DNA of 8,622 nt, taken from contig JAEWLO010000084.1 in the NCBI GenBank assembly GCA_023457475.1, positions 1 through 8,622 of the forward strand, read 5' to 3'. Positions within the stretch are counted from its first letter, which is position 1. Each line of letters starts with the position of its first letter. Source of the DNA: Pseudomonadota bacterium (GTDB lineage Bacteria > Pseudomonadota > Gammaproteobacteria > Xanthomonadales > Xanthomonadaceae). The notes below the pieces were generated by a model. It ran no database searches. It was not told the DNA's origin and worked only from the letters and a program-made list of their open reading frames with translations. The position numbers were made by a program, and so were the translations under genes. This document shows, one piece after another, positions 1 through 5,885 of this stretch.

Positions 1-21
1 CCCCCCCCCCCCCCCCGCTAC
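1..21. other. C16 homopolymer with adjoining CTAC, likely contig-end artefact
   Basis: The window opens with 16 consecutive C followed by GCTACC. Read on the minus strand, downstream of gshA, this is GGTAGC followed by a G run. The GTAG is the same tetranucleotide that starts the SMAG repeats elsewhere in the window, so a real palindrome may begin here. A pure G run at a contig end is also the classic artefact of two-colour short-read chemistry. I infer the artefact explanation. A genuine homopolymer tract is possible. Confidence 0.5.
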
Positions 22-29
22 CGGATGGG

Positions 30-1394
30 TCAGTACGCAAACTCGCGGAACACCGGATCCACATCCCCGCCCCACGCACCGTGGTAGAGCGCGAGCTTGC
101 GTTCGGCCGGAGTGAGACCGGAATCGACGATCTCCTGCAGCACATCCAGGAAGTGGCTTTCGTCCTGGCCGTCGGCATTGCGGGCGGCACGGCGCTGCAG
201 GCCGGCGACGGCGATCCTGACCGCCTCGCGCGCCAGGTCGCGCACGGTGCCGTTGCGGAACGGCAGATTCATGGCCTGGCGCGGCACGCCGTCGCGCAAC
301 GCGTGGCGCTCGACCAGACTGAAGTCCTTCACCAGATCCCATGCCGCATCCAGTGCGGTCTCGTCATAGAGCAGGCCTACCCAGAAGGCCGGCAGCGCAC
401 ACAGGCGGCTCCACGGGCCCGCGTCGGCACCGCGCATTTCCAGGTACTTCTTCAACCGCACTTCCGGGAACGCCGTGGTCATGTGGTCCGACCAGTCGCG
501 CAGCGTCGGCAGCGCGCCCGGCAACACCGGCAGCTTGCCCACCATGAAGTCGCGGAAGCTCTGCCCGCTCGCATCGTGGTAGATGCCGTCGCGGTAGGAG
601 AAATACATCGGCACGTCGAGCAGGTAATCCACGTAGCGCTCATAACCGAAACCGTCCTCGAACACGAAGTCGAGCATGCCGGTGCGGTCCGCGTCGGTGT
701 CGGTCCAGATGTGCGAGCGATAGCTCAGGTAGCCGTTCGGCTTGCCTTCGGTGAAAGGCGAATCGGCGAACAGCGCGGTCGCGATCGGCTGCAGCGCCAG
801 CGACACGCGGAACTTTTTCACCATGTCCGCTTCGGTGGCGTAATCCAGATTGACCTGCACCGTGCAGGTGCGGGTCATCATGTCCAGGCCCAGCTGGCCC
901 ACCTTCGGCATGTAGTCGCGCATGATCCGGTAGCGGCCCTTCGGCATCCACGGCATGTCCGCGCGCGACCACTTCGGCTGGAAGCCCATGCCGAGGAAGC
1001 CCAGCTGAAGCTCGGCCGCCACCTGCGCCACTTCATTGAGGTGGGTGCCGGTTTCCACGCAGGTCTGGTGGATGCTCTCCACTGCCGCGCCGCTGAGTTC
1101 CAGCTGCCCGGCCGGCTCGAGGGTGACCGATGCACCGTCGCGCAGCAGCGCGATGGTGCGGCCGTTCTCCTGCACCGGAGCCCAGCCGAAACGGGTCAGG
1201 CCGGTGAGCAGCGCCTCGATCCCGCGGTCGCCGTCGAAGGTCGGCGGACGCAGGTCGTCCAGTCGGAAGCCGAATTTCTCGTGCTCGGTGCCGATGCGCC
1301 ACTGCGCTTTCGGCTTCTCGCCGGAGGCCAGCGTGGCGACCAGTTCATTGCGGTCGGTGATCGGCGTCTCGGCGACGTGGCTGGGGCTCGACAA
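30..1394 (-). CDS. gshA: Glutamate-cysteine ligase, plant-type (GCS2/GSH1 class)
   Basis: This enzyme makes gamma-glutamylcysteine from glutamate and cysteine using ATP, the first and limiting step of glutathione synthesis in the cytoplasm. The protein is about 454 residues from the chosen start, the length I recall for xanthomonad homologues. It carries the family landmarks GTEHEKFGF (about residues 35-43), the SVTLEPAGQLELSG block (89-102), GMGFQPKW (135-142) and TRTCTVQVNLDY (174-185), and ends EFAY then TGA. These match the plant-like ligase class, not the unrelated E. coli GshA class. The start is the uncertain part. The frame is open upstream to a GTG at 1463, but the only start codon near the conserved N terminus (SSPSHVAETPITDRNEL) is a TTG at 1394, with no clear Shine-Dalgarno and seven C directly before it. 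A TATAGT box covers the GTG, which argues against that start. It is divergent from the AraC gene. Confidence 0.95.
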   Translation of the reverse strand: MSSPSHVAETPITDRNELVATLASGEKPKAQWRIGTEHEKFGFRLDDLRPPTFDGDRGIEALLTGLTRFGWAPVQENGRTIALLRDGASVTLEPAGQLELSGAAVESIHQTCVETGTHLNEVAQVAAELQLGFLGMGFQPKWSRADMPWMPKGRYRIMRDYMPKVGQLGLDMMTRTCTVQVNLDYATEADMVKKFRVSLALQPIATALFADSPFTEGKPNGYLSYRSHIWTDTDADRTGMLDFVFEDGFGYERYVDYLLDVPMYFSYRDGIYHDASGQSFRDFMVGKLPVLPGALPTLRDWSDHMTTAFPEVRLKKYLEMRGADAGPWSRLCALPAFWVGLLYDETALDAAWDLVKDFSLVERHALRDGVPRQAMNLPFRNGTVRDLAREAVRIAVAGLQRRAARNADGQDESHFLDVLQEIVDSGLTPAERKLALYHGAWGGDVDPVFREFAY

Positions 1395-1461
1395 GGGGGG
1401 GCTCGCAGGATTCGGGTCAGGGCGGGGATGTGGGGCTGGGGGCCCGTCATCGCAAGGGCGC

Positions 1462-1467
1462 ACTATA
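1462..1467 (-). promoter_or_regulatory. Candidate -10 box for gshA
   Basis: On the minus strand the sequence reads TATAGT, matching five of six bases of the sigma-70 -10 consensus, in an otherwise GC-rich stretch. No good -35 element is visible at 16-18 bp. Transcription would begin near 1455, giving an untranslated leader of about 60 nt before the TTG start at 1394. Confidence 0.35.
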
Positions 1468-1553
1468 TCGTGGCACCCCGGGCCGTCGTATGCCCGTGAC
1501 GGATTTCAGCATCCTACTGGCCGCCCCTTGACCTGCCCGCAGGCCCGTCCTCG

Positions 1554-1583
1554 CTGACGCGGAGGCCGGACGTGCCCGATACT
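1554..1583 (+). promoter_or_regulatory. Candidate promoter for the AraC-family gene
   Basis: CTGACG at 1554-1559 (four of six to the -35 consensus) lies 18 bp before GATACT at 1578-1583 (four of six to the -10 consensus). The predicted transcription start falls at or within a base or two of the ATG at 1591, so the message could be leaderless. That would fit the lack of a Shine-Dalgarno at normal distance; the GGAGG at 1561-1565 is about 25 nt upstream, too far. Prediction by eye only. Confidence 0.3.
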
Positions 1584-1590
1584 GCACGCC

Positions 1591-2421
1591 ATGGACACCC
1601 CGATCGCCCCCCGCGACCTGCTGCAGGAAATGACCACCCTGGCCGAATGCGAGCGCGCCGATGGCTATGCGTGCATCACCGCACGCCGCGAGCATGGAGC
1701 CTCCTCTGTGGAGATTCCCCAGCCGCAGTTCGCCATCCTGCTGCAGGGACGAAAGCAGGTGCGGACCGCGCAGCAGCAACTCGAGTTCGCCCCGGGCGAC
1801 CTGTTCCTGATCACCCGTCGTTGCCGCATCGACGTGATCAACATTCCCGATCCGCACAGCGGACTGTACCTCAGCGCCATCGTGCCGCTGTGCGCCGAAG
1901 CGCTGGCGGCGGCGCGCACGCTCTGGAACGAGACGTTGCCGGAGGCGGGCGAAACCCTGGCACGACTCCCGCTGCAGGCGCACGCCGACACCCTGCGGCA
2001 ATGGCGCGGCGCGTTGGAGCGGGGTCACTACACCGAGGCACGGCTGGCCCTGGCCAGTCTGGTGGTGGCGTTCTGCCGGGGCGGACACGGCAGCCTGCTG
2101 TTGCCGCCCGCACCCAGCCTGGGCGAACAACTGCGCGATCTGGTGGCCGCGCGGCCCGAGCGTGACTGGCAATCGCGTGACTTCGAGCAGCATCTGGGAT
2201 TGAGCGGCGCGACATTGCGTCGCCGTCTGGCCGCCGAGCAGCTCAGCCTGCGCGGGTTGATCACCGACGCCCGGCTGGCGCACGCGATGGGCCTGCTCTA
2301 CACCACCCGACTGCCGCTGAAGACCGTCGCCGCGCGCGCCGGTTACCGCTCGCTGGGCAGTTTCAGCCGACGCTTCAGCGCGCGCTACGGGCTGGACCCC
2401 GGCGCGATCGGCAACACCTGA
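1591..2421 (+). CDS. AraC/XylS-family transcriptional regulator
   Basis: This 276-residue DNA-binding regulator has the usual AraC layout. The N-terminal cupin-like sensing region spans about residues 25-100 (FAILLQGRKQV, then FAPGDLFLITRRCRIDVI). A helical linker follows, and then two helix-turn-helix units: the first at about 193-221, with SGATLRRRLAAEQ as recognition region, the second at about 241-273, with KTVAARAGYRSLGSFSRRF, the family's signature stretch. The ATG at 1591 is the only plausible start in frame. It has no nearby Shine-Dalgarno but does have a promoter-like sequence ending right before it. The gene is divergent from gshA and is followed after 98 bp by a secreted metallo-hydrolase on the same strand. 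I infer that it controls that gene or itself. The ligand is unknown, and the overall form is closer to the short GadX/AppY-like members than to AraC itself. Confidence 0.93.
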   Translation: MDTPIAPRDLLQEMTTLAECERADGYACITARREHGASSVEIPQPQFAILLQGRKQVRTAQQQLEFAPGDLFLITRRCRIDVINIPDPHSGLYLSAIVPLCAEALAAARTLWNETLPEAGETLARLPLQAHADTLRQWRGALERGHYTEARLALASLVVAFCRGGHGSLLLPPAPSLGEQLRDLVAARPERDWQSRDFEQHLGLSGATLRRRLAAEQLSLRGLITDARLAHAMGLLYTTRLPLKTVAARAGYRSLGSFSRRFSARYGLDPGAIGNT

Positions 2422-2519
2422 GCGCGAGCGCTTCGCGACGCATTCTGAGCGGAACACGCACGGCTACCAGCGCAGCATGAAGGCACCGCGGCGCATTGCC
2501 GCTCTGTCTGGACCCGCTC

Positions 2520-3509
2520 ATGCGTTTACCCCGAATCCACCCCATCGCGCTGGCGCTGTTGTTGACCGCTGCCGCCACGCCGGCCTTCGCCACTACCGCG
2601 CATGCCCCGCACCCACAGGTGCCGGGGGTGTATCACCAGTCCATCGGCAGCCTGCAGGTCACCGCGCTGTTCGATGGCACGGTGGCGCTGGGTCGCTCGG
2701 AAGTCGTCGGTATTGATCCCGGCGCGGTGACCCGTCTGCTCGACCACCGCTACGTCCCCGAGGACGGCAAGGGGCTGCAGACCGCCGTGAACGCGTATCT
2801 GGTCCAACGCGGCAATCACCTCACCCTGGTGGACACCGGCACCGCGCAGTGCTTCGGCCCGGGGCTGGGCCAGGTACTGGGCAACCTGCGTGCGGCCGGC
2901 TACGACCCGGCCGAAGTGGATGACGTGCTGCTCACCCACGCGCATCCGGACCACCTGTGCGGATTGCTGGACGAACAGGGCAAGGCCGCCTACCCGAAGG
3001 CGACGGTGTGGCTGTCGCAGGCCGACGCCGACTACTGGTTGAATCCGGCCAGCGAGGCCTCCGCGCCGCAGGGCGTACGCTTCGCGTTCGCGCTGGCACG
3101 CACGGCCGTGGCTCCCTACGACGCCAACCGCCGGCTGCGGCGGTTCAAGGACCGCGATGCGCTGCCCGGCGGGGTGACCGCACTGGACAGCCACGGGCAC
3201 ACGCCCGGCCACGTGTCCTGGAAGCTGGATGGCGGGACCCAGCAACTGCTGGTCTGGGGCGACCTGGTGCATTTCCACGCAGTGCAGTCCGCCCGCCCGG
3301 ATGCCAGCTTTGAGGCTGATAGCGACAAAGCGGCCGCGATCGCGAGCCGCCGTTCGATGATGGCGCAGGCCGCCGACCAGGGCTGGTGGGTGGCGGGGGC
3401 GCATCTGCCGTTCCCCGGTCTGGGGCATGTGCGGCGCGAGAGTGACGCGTTCGCGTGGGTGCCCGGGGAGTTCGGACCGGTTACGACAGGCCCAGCCAGC
3501 CCCCGATGA
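2520..3509 (+). CDS. Secreted metallo-beta-lactamase-fold hydrolase, methyl parathion hydrolase-like
   Basis: Predicted periplasmic or secreted two-metal hydrolase of 329 residues. The start is the ATG at 2520, because it gives a clean signal peptide (MRLPRIHPIALALLLTAAAT, cut after about PAFA-24). An upstream TTG at 2496 would bury it. The metal site is complete: HAHPDH (H140, H142, D144, H145), SHGHTPGH (H227), GDLV (D248) and AGAHLPFPGLGH (H295). Overall wording and spacing follow methyl parathion hydrolase as I recall it, including the C-terminal HLPFPGxGH block and the F112 and W173 positions that correspond to aromatic pocket residues there. Related enzymes cleave organophosphates, lactones or esters; the natural substrate here cannot be read from sequence. 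The 98 bp before it (2422-2519) hold no recognisable site apart from a short CGCGA/TCGCG hairpin just after the AraC stop. Its last 29 bp overlap the end of engB on the other strand, and no terminator lies between it and 4105. Confidence 0.9.
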   Translation: MRLPRIHPIALALLLTAAATPAFATTAHAPHPQVPGVYHQSIGSLQVTALFDGTVALGRSEVVGIDPGAVTRLLDHRYVPEDGKGLQTAVNAYLVQRGNHLTLVDTGTAQCFGPGLGQVLGNLRAAGYDPAEVDDVLLTHAHPDHLCGLLDEQGKAAYPKATVWLSQADADYWLNPASEASAPQGVRFAFALARTAVAPYDANRRLRRFKDRDALPGGVTALDSHGHTPGHVSWKLDGGTQQLLVWGDLVHFHAVQSARPDASFEADSDKAAAIASRRSMMAQAADQGWWVAGAHLPFPGLGHVRRESDAFAWVPGEFGPVTTGPASPR

Positions 3510-4083
3510 TGCCGCGGGCCTCTTCCACCCCCTGACGGGCGGGGCCGGAGAAGGTCTGCACGCTGACCGTGTCGCCGAACGAGGACTGCAGGTCCTTGCG
3601 CACCTTCTGCAGTGCGATGCCCTGCTGGCCCCGGCCGAGCTTGTCGGCCTTGGTCAGCAGCGCATGCGCCGGCAGGCCACGCTGCACGGCGTAGCCCAGC
3701 ATCTGCCGGTCGTAGTCCTTGAGCGGGTGGCGGATGTCCATCACCACCACCAGCCCCCGGAGGGCCTCGCGGGTGCGGAAATACTGGTCGATGAAGGCCT
3801 GCCAGTGCGCCTGCAGGTCCAGCGGCACCTTGGCGTAGCCGTAACCGGGCAGATCGACCAGCTTGGCCTCCGGGGTGACCTCGAAGAACACCAGCTGCTG
3901 GGTGCGGCCGGGCGTCTTGGAGACCCGGGCCAGGCTGTTCTGGCGGGTCAGGGCGTTGAGGGCGCTGGACTTGCCGGCGTTGGAGCGACCGGCAAAAGCG
4001 ACTTCCGCGCCGACGTCATCGGGCAATTGCCGGATGTTGTGGGCCGAAAGCAGGTAATGGGCGCGTTCTAGGAGCAATGACAT
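3481..4083 (-). CDS. engB: Ribosome biogenesis GTP-binding protein EngB/YsxC (YihA)
   Basis: This small TRAFAC-class GTPase is needed in many bacteria for assembly of the large ribosomal subunit, and acts in the cytoplasm. The protein is 200 residues, normal for the family. All G motifs are present: G1 GRSNAGKS (32-39), the G2 threonine in SKTPGRTQ (about 57-61), G3 DLPGYG (77-82), G4 TKAD (144-147), and a G5-like TFSG near 177-180. The start is chosen at the ATG giving MSLLLERAHYLLS. A second ATG two codons upstream (4089) is equally possible, and neither has a strong Shine-Dalgarno. The reading frame stays open to 4479, but that extension lacks homology and overlaps the cytochrome gene. The 3' end overlaps the hydrolase gene by 29 bp, tail to tail. 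Its leader would contain the GC-rich hairpin at 4105-4126. Confidence 0.97.
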   Translation of the reverse strand: MSLLLERAHYLLSAHNIRQLPDDVGAEVAFAGRSNAGKSSALNALTRQNSLARVSKTPGRTQQLVFFEVTPEAKLVDLPGYGYAKVPLDLQAHWQAFIDQYFRTREALRGLVVVMDIRHPLKDYDRQMLGYAVQRGLPAHALLTKADKLGRGQQGIALQKVRKDLQSSFGDTVSVQTFSGPARQGVEEARGIIGGWLGLS

Positions 4084-4104
4084 GCGCATAGGATCGCATG
4101 TCCG

Positions 4105-4134
4105 GGCCGGGCGCGCGCTCCCGGCCGTTTTTTT
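4105..4134 (+). terminator. Rho-independent terminator, plus strand
   Basis: GGCCGGG (4105-4111) pairs perfectly with CCCGGCC (4120-4126) around an 8-nt loop, followed by G and seven T (4128-4134). It works only for plus-strand transcripts, because the minus strand has no U run after the stem. No plus-strand gene ends just before it. The nearest is the hydrolase at 3509, so it would stop transcripts running antisense across engB before they reach the cytochrome c4 promoter. Confidence 0.75.
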
Positions 4135-4148
4135 GACGCACTGCCGCG

Positions 4149-4178
4149 TTGACCCCGGCGCGAACCGGCATGGATAAT
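4149..4178 (+). promoter_or_regulatory. Sigma-70-type promoter for the cytochrome c4 gene
   Basis: TTGACC (4149-4154, five of six to consensus) is separated by 18 bp from GATAAT (4173-4178, five of six). Start of transcription is expected near 4185, giving a leader of about 50 nt. This is the best promoter match in the window. It sits just after the plus-strand terminator at 4105-4134. Confidence 0.6.
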
Positions 4179-4226
4179 CGGCCGATCCCCGCGGGTGCAT
4201 CCTGTACCTGCCAGGCCGGTCCACAC

Positions 4227-4230
4227 GGAG
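4227..4230 (+). promoter_or_regulatory. Ribosome binding site of cytochrome c4 gene
   Basis: GGAG lies 7 nt before the ATG at 4238. This spacing supports the chosen start, which also yields a proper signal peptide. Confidence 0.6.
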
Positions 4231-4237
4231 CTTCCGC

Positions 4238-5020
4238 ATGCGCCATGCTCGCGTTCTTGCCGTTTCCGCTGTTGCTGTATCGCTGTTGGCTGCCGTTGCG
4301 GTCGCCCAGACCTCGATCACCCCGTTGCCCGACAACGCGCCGGTGAAAACCGCCTCGCTCGAGGTCGATTTCAGCAAGACCACCTGGGGTGACCCCAAGG
4401 CCGGCCAGACCAAGTCGGCGGCCTGCGCGGCCTGCCACTCGGCCGATGGCAACTCCACGGTGGAGATGTATCCCAGCATCGCCGGCCAGAGCGAACGTTA
4501 TGTCGCACAGCAGATGGCCCTGATCGCCAATGGCCAGCGCAGCTCGGGTGCCTCGGCGGCCATGGTGCCGTTTGTGCAGGACCTCACCCCGCAGGACATG
4601 CGCGACATCGGGGCGTTCTTCGCCACCCAGAAGGCCAGCGCCGGGCTTGCCGACGACGGCGTGGTCGCCGACGGCCCCTACAAGGGCATGAAATTCTTCG
4701 AGATCGGCCAGCAGCTTTATCGCGGCGGCGACGCGCAGCGCGGCATTCCGGCCTGCATGGCCTGCCACGGTCCCACCGGGGCCGGCAATCCCGGGCCGGC
4801 CTATCCGCACATCGGTGGGCAGCATTCGGCCTACGTCACGCGCCGGCTGCAGGAGTACCAGGCCGGGGTCACCCGGGAAACCGACAAGGCGCACTTCCAG
4901 ATCATGGCCAGCATCGCCAAGTCGTTGACCGAACAGGAAATCCAGGCACTGGGCAGCTACCTGCAGGGCCTGCACAACCGCGCCGACGACGTCGCGGCCG
5001 CACCCGCTCGCGCCCCCTGA
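4238..5020 (+). CDS. Dihaem cytochrome c4, periplasmic
   Basis: An exported electron carrier with two covalently bound haems. In this family it passes electrons from the bc1 complex or other donors to terminal oxidases. The 260-residue precursor starts with an Arg-containing N terminus and a hydrophobic core, with cleavage likely after AVA-23. Two haem-binding motifs, CAACH (63-67) and CMACH (173-177), each begin a similar half-domain. The probable axial methionines are M109 and M223, giving the duplicated class I c-type fold typical of cytochrome c4. Each half has a YPxI(A/G)GQ block (78-84 and 189-195). A good Shine-Dalgarno and promoter precede it. Downstream are an intrinsic terminator and then dsbA, so it is probably its own transcription unit with possible read-through. 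The last 10 or so residues are Ala/Pro/Arg-rich and unremarkable. Confidence 0.95.
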   Translation: MRHARVLAVSAVAVSLLAAVAVAQTSITPLPDNAPVKTASLEVDFSKTTWGDPKAGQTKSAACAACHSADGNSTVEMYPSIAGQSERYVAQQMALIANGQRSSGASAAMVPFVQDLTPQDMRDIGAFFATQKASAGLADDGVVADGPYKGMKFFEIGQQLYRGGDAQRGIPACMACHGPTGAGNPGPAYPHIGGQHSAYVTRRLQEYQAGVTRETDKAHFQIMASIAKSLTEQEIQALGSYLQGLHNRADDVAAAPARAP

Positions 5021-5080
5021 GCAGCCGCCGGGGCGGGTGGCAGGTGCACCCTCCCCGCTCCGCAGGTTATGTTCCCCTTC

Positions 5081-5110
5081 ACGCCGGCATCGGGCCGGCG
5101 TTGTTTTTTC
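5081..5110 (+). terminator. Intrinsic terminator or attenuator before dsbA1
   Basis: ACGCCGGC (5081-5088) pairs with GCCGGCGT (5094-5101), an 8-bp stem with a 5-nt loop, followed by a T-rich tract ending at 5109. It lies 60 bp after the cytochrome c4 stop and only about 13 bp before the dsbA1 start. It is the natural terminator of the cytochrome gene. For dsbA1 it must either be read through or have a promoter squeezed inside or just before it. Confidence 0.75.
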
Positions 5111-5114
5111 CGAT

Positions 5115-5118
5115 GGAG
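5115..5118 (+). promoter_or_regulatory. Ribosome binding site of dsbA1
   Basis: GGAG lies 4 nt before the ATG at 5123, a little tight. It decides for this start over the in-frame ATG at 5069, which lies upstream of the terminator hairpin and would disrupt the signal peptide. Confidence 0.55.
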
Positions 5119-5122
5119 ACGG

Positions 5123-5776
5123 ATGTTGAAGACGTTGATCCCCCGCCTGATGGCCGTGCTGCTGGCGCTCAGCCCGCTGGCCGCCTTCGCCGCCCCCGCT
5201 GCCGCCCCGCTGGTGGAAGGCACCGACTACAAGGTTCTCGCGACCCCCGGGACCTTCGCCCCGGCCGCCGGCAAGATCGAAGTCGTGGAAGTGTTCGGCT
5301 ACACCTGCCCGCACTGCGCGCATTTCGAACCCCACCTGCAGGCCTGGGCGAAGAAGCTGCCCAAGGACGTGCGCTTCACCCCGGTGCCGGCCGCGTTCGG
5401 TGGCCCGTGGGATTCCTTCGCCCGCGCCTACTACGCGGCCGAGCAGGTCGGCGTGGCCCAGCGCAGCCATGCGGATGTCTTCAAGGCCCTGCATGAGGAG
5501 GGTTCGCTGCCGATGCAGAACATCTCCGCCGATGAGCTGTCCACGTTCTACGCGAAGTACGGCGTGGACAAGGGCGCGTACGAGGCCGCCCTGAAGAGCG
5601 ACGCGGTGGAGCAGAAGCTGGCAGCCGCCCGCGCGTTCGCCAAGCGCACGCAGATTCCGGGCACGCCGTCGATGATCATCAACGGCAAGTACCTGGTCAC
5701 CGCACAGACCTTCGACGACCAGTTGCGGGTTGCGAGCGCGCTCATCGCCCGCGAGCGCGCCGGCAAGGCTCGCTGA
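5123..5776 (+). CDS. dsbA: Thiol:disulfide interchange protein DsbA, periplasmic
   Basis: A periplasmic oxidoreductase that introduces disulfide bonds into exported proteins and is normally recycled by DsbB. The precursor is 217 residues, with a signal peptide ending about AFA-23. The thioredoxin-like domain shows the beta strand KIEVVEVFGYTCPHC with the classic CPHC active site (C62-C65), an inserted helical domain, and the cis-proline loop GTPS (P182) followed by MIINGKYLV. It ends in a helix with LIARERAGKAR. The neighbouring gene downstream is clearly a paralogue, sharing VEGTDY, FYAKxGVDK, GTPSxIxNGKYLV and LIARERA. It follows a cytochrome c4 gene and a terminator hairpin, and dsbA2 lies 109 bp downstream with another hairpin in between. 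DsbA is the firm assignment; the copy number designation is mine. Confidence 0.95.
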   Translation: MLKTLIPRLMAVLLALSPLAAFAAPAAAPLVEGTDYKVLATPGTFAPAAGKIEVVEVFGYTCPHCAHFEPHLQAWAKKLPKDVRFTPVPAAFGGPWDSFARAYYAAEQVGVAQRSHADVFKALHEEGSLPMQNISADELSTFYAKYGVDKGAYEAALKSDAVEQKLAAARAFAKRTQIPGTPSMIINGKYLVTAQTFDDQLRVASALIARERAGKAR

Positions 5777-5792
5777 ACCGTCACACACCCTG

Positions 5793-5817
5793 CACGCGGC
5801 CGCCCACCGGCCGCGTG
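5793..5817 (+). other. Perfect 9-bp hairpin between the dsbA genes, without U tract
   Basis: CACGCGGCC (5793-5801) pairs perfectly with GGCCGCGTG (5809-5817) around a 7-nt loop. It is followed by TCATCATCC and a C run, not by T. It starts 16 bp after the dsbA1 stop. It is therefore not a standard intrinsic terminator. It may protect the 3' end of the dsbA1 message or give partial termination. Confidence 0.5.
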
Positions 5818-5873
5818 TCATCATCCCCCCCTGGCTGGCGCATGACGTGCCGGCTTTCCCCTGCTTACCTGCT

Positions 5874-5877
5874 GGAG
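5874..5877 (+). promoter_or_regulatory. Ribosome binding site of dsbA2
   Basis: GGAG lies 8 nt before the ATG at 5886. It supports the start that produces the lipoprotein signal peptide. Confidence 0.6.
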
Positions 5878-5885
5878 ACGCTTCG

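Noticed and set aside
81..1499. 472-codon open frame on the plus strand opposite gshA
   Set aside because: It is antisense to gshA, rich in His, Arg and Gln with no domain pattern, and a typical high-GC shadow.
1447..2457. 336-codon minus-strand frame opposite the AraC gene
   Set aside because: It has no motifs and a Gln/Arg/Gly-rich composition, and the plus-strand AraC protein has clear family signatures.
2496..2519. Upstream TTG start for the metallo-hydrolase
   Set aside because: It would place eight residues before the charged n-region of the signal peptide; the ATG at 2520 gives a standard one.
4084..4479. N-terminal extension of EngB by about 130 codons
   Set aside because: It has no resemblance to the family, overlaps the cytochrome gene and runs through the terminator hairpin. 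The family-length protein starts at 4083 or 4089.
5069..5122. Upstream ATG start for dsbA1
   Set aside because: The extension is coded through the terminator hairpin and would spoil the signal peptide. A GGAG sits before the ATG at 5123.
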